19,739 nucleotides of DNA from JAVBLQ01 sp031553435 (GTDB lineage Bacteria; Bacteroidota; Bacteroidia; Bacteroidales; Azobacteroidaceae). This document shows, one piece after another, positions 16,184 through 19,739 of this stretch (position 1 is the first letter of the stretch; every line of letters starts with the position of its first letter). A program made the translations under genes and the position numbers. Under the pieces are notes generated by a model. It was not told where the DNA came from and did no database searches. It saw only the letters and a program-made list of their open reading frames with translations. The stretch lies in assembly GCA_031553435.1 (NCBI GenBank), contig JAVBLQ010000080.1, forward strand, positions 1 through 19,739, read 5' to 3'.

Positions 16184-16849
16184 TTAAATCTTTTTCCCAT
16201 GTTTCAACACTTTTGCATCTACATAAAAAACTATTTCTTCCACGATATTACTACAGTGGTCTCCGATCCGTTCAAGTTTTCGGATCAATAAAAAAGTTTT
16301 TAGTCCGCAACGGGTAAGCAAGGGATTTTTTTGTAAATAGGATGATAAAATATCTACTGAAGCTCGATATAATTCATCCACCTCTTCATCTTTGGCCAGA
16401 ATTTTTCCCGATATTTTGGTATTTTCCGATTCAAGAGCAACAAAACTATCCGACAACATTGAAATAAGCGTATCAAACATTTTTTCAATCTGTAATTCTT
16501 CCAATAATTGGGGCTCAATTTTATTACAATCATCTTCAATAACATGGCGGGCAATGCCTTCGGCAAAATCTCCGATTCTTTCCAATGTATTACTGATTTT
16601 TATGAGTGATAAAACCAGTCTTAAATCGATTGCAACGGGACTGTATAATGCGATATAGTTTTCGCAATCGCTATCTATTTTTAATTCAAAGGCATCTACA
16701 CGTTTTTCTCTGCTTGCAATTTCCCTTGCCAGTTCAATATCTCCATTGAAAAATGATTGTTTGGATTTTTCAAGTTGGGATAAAACCAGTTTCCACATCT
16801 GGCTCACTTCTTCTTTGAGCGCTTGTAATTCTTTTTCTGTATGCTTCAT
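16184..16849 (-). CDS. phoU: Phosphate signalling protein PhoU
   Basis: PhoU links the Pst transporter to PhoR and damps phosphate uptake. The 221-residue, all-helical protein shows the two-repeat PhoU layout: the metal-binding motif ERIGD occurs at residues 90-94 (NTLERIGDFAEGIARHV) and again at 193-197 (RKLERIGDHCSNIVEEIVF). It is near the family's usual 220-240 residues. The gene follows pstB by 38 bp, a gap filled by repeat site E, and precedes phoB. In E. coli phoU is also directly after pstB, but phoB and phoR lie elsewhere; the single cluster here is common in other phyla. Confidence 0.95.
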   Translation of the reverse strand: MKHTEKELQALKEEVSQMWKLVLSQLEKSKQSFFNGDIELAREIASREKRVDAFELKIDSDCENYIALYSPVAIDLRLVLSLIKISNTLERIGDFAEGIARHVIEDDCNKIEPQLLEELQIEKMFDTLISMLSDSFVALESENTKISGKILAKDEEVDELYRASVDILSSYLQKNPLLTRCGLKTFLLIRKLERIGDHCSNIVEEIVFYVDAKVLKHGKKI

Positions 16850-16852
16850 AAT

Positions 16853-16887
16853 GAATTAAGAATTCTTGATTTTCAAATTCGTAATTT
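16853..16887 (+). repeat. 7-bp-phased inverted repeat with TGATTTTC hinge (site E), pstB-phoU gap
   Basis: The pstB-phoU gap is filled by five 7-mers read on the plus strand: GAATTAA (16853), GAATTCT (16860), TGATTTT (16867), CAAATTC (16874) and GTAATTT (16881). AATTAAGAATTC at 16854-16865 pairs with AAATTCGTAATT at 16875-16886 at 10 of 12 positions. The hinge TGATTTTC is at 16867-16874. The element lies inside an operon, so on the minus-strand transcript it would form a hairpin between two cistrons. Confidence 0.6.
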
Positions 16888-17634
16888 TTATCCGAATCTT
16901 CCTGTAATATAATTCTGTGTTTGTTCTTTTTCCGGATTGATGAATATTTTTTTTGTATCGTTGTATTCAATAAGTTCTCCTAACATAAAAAAACCGGTTT
17001 TATCGCTTACACGCGCTGCTTGTTGCATATTGTGCGTGACAATAACGATCGTATAATTTTGTTTTAAGGAATGAATCAATTCTTCGATTTTTGATGTTGA
17101 AATCGGGTCCAGAGCCGAAGCCGGCTCATCCATCAACAAAACGGAAGGAGAAACGGCCAATGCACGGGCAATACACAATCGTTGTTGTTGTCCGCCGGAC
17201 AATTCGAAGGCGGATTTCTTTAATTTATCTTTTACTTCTTCCCAAAGAGCTGCAGCTTGAAGGGATTCTTCAACACGTTGAGTAATAAAAGATTTATCAC
17301 CCAAACTATTGACTCGCAAACCATATGCAACATTTTCAAAAATAGATTTCGGAAAAGGGTTGGGTTTTTGAAACACCATTCCCACTCTTTTACGCAGTTC
17401 ATCGACCTGAACAGATTTATTATATATATTTTGTCCGTCGATCAAACACTCGCCTGTCAAACGAGTACCGTCAATCAAATCATTCATCCGGTTGAATAAG
17501 CGAAGAAATGTGGATTTTCCACAACCTGAAGGGCCTATGAATGCTGTCACCGTATTAGTTTCAATTTGCATGCTGATATTTTTCAGGGCATGAAAATTGC
17601 CGTAGTAAAAATCAATGTTTTTTGTTTCTATCAT
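16888..17634 (-). CDS. pstB: Phosphate ABC transporter ATP-binding protein PstB
   Basis: PstB is the ATPase of the high-affinity phosphate importer. The 248-residue product has a Walker A GPSGCGKST (34-42), Q-loop VFQKPNPFPKSIFENV (87-102) with the PNPFP segment typical of PstB, ABC signature LSGGQQQR (145-152), Walker B LLMDEPASALD (166-176) and switch His201 in VTHNMQQAARVSD. The MQQAARVSD sequence after the switch is also characteristic of PstB rather than other ABC ATPases. Length is normal. It starts 10 bp after the pstA stop. All catalytic residues are present. It needs PstA and PstC to form a transporter; only pstA is seen here. Confidence 0.96.
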   Translation of the reverse strand: MIETKNIDFYYGNFHALKNISMQIETNTVTAFIGPSGCGKSTFLRLFNRMNDLIDGTRLTGECLIDGQNIYNKSVQVDELRKRVGMVFQKPNPFPKSIFENVAYGLRVNSLGDKSFITQRVEESLQAAALWEEVKDKLKKSAFELSGGQQQRLCIARALAVSPSVLLMDEPASALDPISTSKIEELIHSLKQNYTIVIVTHNMQQAARVSDKTGFFMLGELIEYNDTKKIFINPEKEQTQNYITGRFG

Positions 17635-17644
17635 TCTCCATTTA

Positions 17645-18493
17645 TCACTTTATGTTTTTATCAAATCTTTTTCTTAAAAATGCAGCCAGCAAATTCATTA
17701 TCAAAACGATAGTTATTAAAACCAAAGCTGTACCGTAAGCAATTGGGCGCGATGCTTCAATATCTGTTCCACTGGTTGCAATCACATACAAATGATAAGG
17801 CAATGCCATTACCTGATCAAAAATACTATGAGGTAACTTGGGTAAAAAATAAGCTGCTACCGTAAAAAGAATTGGAGCAGTCTCTCCTGAAACTCTCCCG
17901 ATTGAAAGTATCAGACCTGTAATGATATTAGGAAATGCCATTGGCAATATCACCCTTTGTATTGTTTGTAATTTGCTTGCACCCAAAGCCAAACTTCCAG
18001 TTCTATATGAATCGGGTATAGCTTTCAATGCCTCTTCTGTTGTGCGAATAATCAGGGGTAAAACCAAAAGACCAAGGGTTAACGATCCTGCAATAATAGA
18101 ATCTCCGAAGCCTAAAGTATTGACAAACAGGGCCATTCCGAATAAACCAAAAACAATGGATGGAATACTTCCCAGATTATTGGTCATCACCCGGATAAAT
18201 TTCACTATCCATCCGTTTCCGGCATATTCATTCATAAAAATGGCAGACATTACGCCAAATGGAAATGCAAAAACGATGCTTCCGGCAATCAGGCAAAGTG
18301 TTCCGACAATGGCAGGAAATATTCCACCGGAAGTCATTCCTTCTGTCGGCGAAGTGGTAAGAAATTCCCAACTGATAACCCCGAATCCGTTATATATAAT
18401 AAATCCTAATATCCAGAATAAAATACCTACTACCGCTATTCCTAATAGTCTGAAAATACTGAATGCTATTTTTTGAGTTATTTTTTTGTCCAT
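17645..18493 (-). CDS. pstA: Phosphate ABC transporter permease PstA
   Basis: PstA is one of the two membrane subunits of the phosphate importer. The 282-residue protein has about six membrane segments. Family sequences include SPTEGMTSGGIFPAIVGTLCL after the first segment, SIPSIVFGLFGMALFV in the core, and the ABC-interaction (EAA) loop IRTTEEALKAIPDSYRTGSLALGASKLQTI followed by RVILPMAFPNIITGLIL. The C-terminal RPIAYGTALVLI is also typical. It starts with ATG at 18491-18493. Its usual partner genes pstS and pstC are not upstream; the upstream DNA holds a 7-bp-phased repeat, a promoter, a candidate Pho box and an integrase remnant. It is the first gene of the unit as seen here. Confidence 0.95.
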   Translation of the reverse strand: MDKKITQKIAFSIFRLLGIAVVGILFWILGFIIYNGFGVISWEFLTTSPTEGMTSGGIFPAIVGTLCLIAGSIVFAFPFGVMSAIFMNEYAGNGWIVKFIRVMTNNLGSIPSIVFGLFGMALFVNTLGFGDSIIAGSLTLGLLVLPLIIRTTEEALKAIPDSYRTGSLALGASKLQTIQRVILPMAFPNIITGLILSIGRVSGETAPILFTVAAYFLPKLPHSIFDQVMALPYHLYVIATSGTDIEASRPIAYGTALVLITIVLIMNLLAAFLRKRFDKNIK

Positions 18494-18499
18494 ATTTTT

Positions 18500-18562
18500 G
18501 AGTTATGAGTTACGAATTACTGGTTACTGATTTTCTTGTAACTCGTAACTTGTAACTATTCA
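18500..18562 (+). repeat. 7-bp-phased inverted repeat with TGATTTTC hinge (site F), pstA leader
   Basis: Nine 7-mers fill 18500-18562. The left arm has GAGTTAT (18500), GAGTTAC (18507), GAATTAC (18514) and TGGTTAC (18521). The hinge TGATTTTC is at 18528-18535. The right arm has CTTGTAA (18535), CTCGTAA (18542) and CTTGTAA (18549). The left arm 18501-18521 matches the reverse complement of the right arm at about 18 of 21 positions. It lies between the proposed promoter and the pstA start, so it would be a hairpin in the 5' untranslated region. Confidence 0.75.
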
Positions 18563-18567
18563 CTCTG

Positions 18568-18575
18568 CAAAAGTA
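18568..18575 (-). promoter_or_regulatory. -7 promoter box for pstA-pstB-phoU-phoB-phoR
   Basis: On the minus strand TACTTTTG (plus-strand 18568-18575) matches TAnnTTTG and is followed by CAGA. A minus-strand TTTG at 18601-18604 could be the -33 element, though the 25-base spacer is long, as might be expected of an activator-dependent promoter. The start codon of pstA is about 75 bases downstream. Confidence 0.5.
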
Positions 18576-18595
18576 GAATGTGAATATTACGGAAC

Positions 18596-18623
18596 TCGGA
18601 CAAAATTGTTACAAATCGGTTAA
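18596..18623 (-). promoter_or_regulatory. Candidate PhoB binding site (Pho box)
   Basis: On the minus strand three hexamers stand at exact 11-bp steps: TTAACC (18618-18623), GTAACA (18607-18612) and GTCCGA (18596-18601). Direct repeats at 11-bp spacing are the hallmark of PhoB/PhoP sites, and the first two resemble the TTAACA-type repeat of Bacillus PhoP. The site ends about 20 bp upstream of the -7 box, where an activator would overlap the -33 region. The third repeat is a weak match. The site is inferred, not a database match. Confidence 0.35.
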
Positions 18624-18724
18624 GATTTGTCTACAGTATCAGAATCTTCTATCACTGAATCAATGCAACTTTTTAGATTGTTACTTAAGTCAGTATAATG
18701 TAAACATCCTCCTCTCCCCACGTC

Positions 18725-18847
18725 TTTTTCAATATCTTGGGACATGCCAATATCCAAACGTCACAACTGCATGCGAAGATTACGGACACAAAGCTGTCAA
18801 AGGATATGGATGAATTATATAAACAACTATCAACAAACGGATTATAA
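18725..18847 (+). pseudogene. Decayed C-terminus of a tyrosine integrase
   Basis: In the plus-strand frame from 18725 to the TAA at 18845-18847 the reading is FFNILGHANIQTSQLHAKI followed by TDTKLSKDMDELYKQL, which is the typical end of a Bacteroidota tyrosine integrase (LGH...TTQ.YAK.TD.K...DM). The position of the catalytic tyrosine (Q-x-Y-A-K) is a histidine codon, CAT at 18770-18772. A stop at 18701-18703 closes the same frame upstream, and no RHTFA-type sequence precedes it. The remnant is therefore too short and lacks its nucleophile. It marks past mobile DNA activity where pstC would be expected. Confidence 0.7.
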
Positions 18848-18872
18848 GGTTTCCTAAAAAAATAGTTTATTG

Positions 18873-18904
18873 TATTTGAATATGAACAAATAGTTATATA
18901 TTTG
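18873..18904 (+). promoter_or_regulatory. Promoter and operator-like repeat of the XRE gene
   Basis: TTTG at 18875-18878 (-33) and TATATTTG at 18897-18904 (-7, matching TAnnTTTG) are 18 bases apart, the best complete promoter in the window. TATTTG at 18873-18878 and CAAATA at 18887-18892 form an inverted repeat with an 8-base gap that covers the -33 element and spacer, where an autorepressor could bind. Downstream, ATTATAAA is repeated at 18911-18918 and 18920-18927, just before the ATG. Confidence 0.55.
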
Positions 18905-18927
18905 CACATAATTATAAACATTATAAA

Positions 18928-19232
18928 ATGAAACGACCTTTATTGCCTACTCAAAAAAGAACACTGGCTTCTTTGGGCGAAAATATAAAATACGCACGTC
19001 TGCGCAGGGAGTTGTCTTCGGAACAAGTCGCTGAACGCGCGGGGATTTCCCGTAATGCGCTGATAAAAGTGGAAAAAGGCGACGAAGGGGTTGCCATTGG
19101 CTATTTCAGGGTGCTTTACGCTTCAAGTTTTCGCCGGAAGGAGAATTTATGGATAAACTGATGAACCAACCCAATGCTTTTGAAGTGATGATGAAACAAA
19201 CAAAAATTGTGATTGAAGAATACCTGAAATAA
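18928..19232 (+). pseudogene. XRE-family regulator, apparently frameshifted
   Basis: The first 77-codon frame (18928-19161) encodes an XRE helix-turn-helix: TLASLGENIKYARLRRELSS, then EQVAERAGISRNALIKVEKG and DEGVAIGYFRVLYA. This is the start of a Bacteroidota regulator family that usually runs to about 90-105 residues and is often beside HipA-like or toxin genes. After RVLYA the frame becomes SSFRRKENLWIN and stops. A different frame continues as ALRFKFSPEGEFMDKLMNQ and ends in KIVIEEYLK at 19230-19232. Joining the two needs a shift near 19113-19121, so the gene is probably broken, or a deletion fused it to another gene's tail. A stand-alone start at ATG 19149 is possible but would give only 27 residues. 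Its codons are more GC-rich than the core genes. Confidence 0.55.
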
Positions 19233-19233
19233 T

Positions 19234-19584
19234 ATGGATGCAACCAGAGTGTATAAAATATCTTTTGCAAGCGTCTATCCGCTGTATATCCAGAAAGCGG
19301 AGAAAAAGGGACGCACCAAAGACGAAGTGGATGCTGTTATTTGTTGGCTGACAGGCTACGACAAGCAGGCATTGCAACAGCAAATTGATACAAACAGCGA
19401 TCTTGAAACTTTTTTTGCCCAGGCGCCCCAAATTAATCCAGATGCCTCAAAAATCACCGGTGTAATTTGTGGCTATCGCGTAGAAGAAATTGAAGATCCG
19501 TTAATGCAAAAAATCCGTTATATGGACAAGTTGGTTGATGAATTGGCAAAAGGCAAGGCCATGAATAAGATTCTAAGGAAATGA
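19234..19584 (+). CDS. DUF2200 family protein
   Basis: The 116-residue product matches the DUF2200 family over its whole length and at the usual size. It has ISFASVYPLYIQKAEKKGRT (9-28), DEVDAVICWLTGYD (30-43), ETFFAQAP (58-65), ITGVICGYRVEEIEDPLM (74-91) and a C-terminus of IRYMDKLVDELAKGKAMNKI. Function of the family is not known to me; it is a small soluble protein seen across many bacteria, often in accessory regions. There is no signal peptide. It starts one base after the stop of the broken XRE gene and appears to be transcribed with it. GC content is visibly higher than in the phosphate genes, which suggests recent transfer. Confidence 0.85.
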   Translation: MDATRVYKISFASVYPLYIQKAEKKGRTKDEVDAVICWLTGYDKQALQQQIDTNSDLETFFAQAPQINPDASKITGVICGYRVEEIEDPLMQKIRYMDKLVDELAKGKAMNKILRK

Positions 19585-19620
19585 GCTGAAATAAATTATG
19601 AATCGATAAATTTCAAACAA

Positions 19621-19739
19621 ATGGGAAACATACTTAGCCCATTGACGCAATACATCACATCGTATATCATCACTCCCGAATTTTTCCCGAACGCCATCAA
19701 CTATGTGGTGGAACACGGACGAATGACGCAGGCAGAAGC
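19621..19739 (+). CDS. Unrecognised protein, N-terminal fragment (cut by window edge)
   Basis: An ATG at 19621-19623 opens a frame with no stop to the window end, giving 39 complete codons: MGNILSPLTQYITSYIITPE, then FFPNAINYVVEHGRMTQAE. It begins 36 bp after the DUF2200 stop and shares the higher GC content. I do not recognise a family. The fragment is amphipathic and helical in character with no clear signal peptide. It could be part of the same accessory unit as DUF2200; nothing more can be said from this length. Confidence 0.45.
   Translation, partial: MGNILSPLTQYITSYIITPEFFPNAINYVVEHGRMTQAE

Larger units (their letters stand above)
18494..18927. other. Gene-free region upstream of pstA and of the XRE gene
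   Basis: This 434-bp stretch has no intact gene. From left to right it holds repeat site F (18500-18562), a minus-strand promoter with a candidate Pho box (18568-18623), about 100 bp with no recognisable content, a decayed integrase C-terminus (18725-18847), and the plus-strand promoter and operator-like repeats of the XRE gene (18873-18927). There is no trace of pstC that I can recognise. Confidence 0.6.

Noticed and set aside
15748..16317. 189-codon plus-strand frame opposite phoB
   Set aside because: It lies entirely antisense to phoB and the end of phoU, has no family features and is explained by the codon bias of the real genes.
17922..18476. 184-codon plus-strand frame opposite pstA
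   Set aside because: Antisense to a clear PstA with intact motifs; its Pro/Lys/Asn-rich translation has no recognisable domain.
18580..18813. 77-codon plus-strand frame in the pstA upstream region
   Set aside because: The credible protein signal in this stretch is in another frame (integrase tail at 18725-18847); this frame shows no family features.
18928..19584. Toxin-antitoxin pair made of the XRE and DUF2200 genes
   Set aside because: The layout is suggestive, but DUF2200 is not a toxin family known to me and the XRE gene appears broken, so no functional claim is made.

Overview
The window looks like a low-GC chromosome segment from the phylum Bacteroidota, most likely order Bacteroidales. 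The evidence is the conserved rsfS-ftsH-cdsA gene order, the DUF5672 and GT2/GT4 glycosyltransferase cluster, the near absence of Shine-Dalgarno sequences, and repeated matches to the Bacteroidota -7 promoter box TAnnTTTG. Genus cannot be fixed from the sequence alone.

Layout. 1-497 (minus): N-terminal part of a Bacteroidota-type tyrosine integrase, cut by the window edge. 498-842: gene-free spacer with a 7-bp-phased inverted repeat and the rsfS promoter. 843-4093 (plus): rsfS, ftsH and cdsA, tightly packed. 4171-7009 (plus): two secreted M16 peptidase genes, the first with the zinc site and the second without it but with the partner-type R/Y motif, probably a heterodimer. 7073-12428: an envelope polysaccharide region with a NodB-type deacetylase (minus), a WaaE-like GT2 (plus), and a four-gene minus-strand unit (GT2, DUF5672, GT2, GT4) joined by 4-bp overlaps. 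12530-13696 (plus): a polytopic GT87-like protein. 13697-18493 (minus): a phosphate regulon transcribed pstA-pstB-phoU-phoB-phoR. 18494-18927: a leader/promoter region with a candidate Pho box, and a decayed integrase C-terminus. 18928-19739: a visibly more GC-rich accessory patch with a frameshifted XRE regulator, a DUF2200 gene and the start of an unrecognised gene.

How genes work together. The Pst proteins import phosphate, PhoU and PhoR/PhoB sense and regulate it, and the candidate Pho box suggests autoregulation. pstS and pstC, normally just upstream of pstA, are absent; an integrase remnant sits there instead. The glycosyltransferases and deacetylase probably build a surface glycan such as the LPS core.

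The most unusual signal is a family of intergenic elements (about 544-615, 5493-5548, 16853-16887, 18500-18562) built from 7-bp units. Their two arms are mutually complementary and are joined by a shared hinge, TGATTTTC (TAATTTTC at one site). Arm sequence differs between sites but is consistent within each. A related hairpin at 7020-7062 and one at 4097-4131 lack the hinge. I know of no named family matching this, but I could not search.
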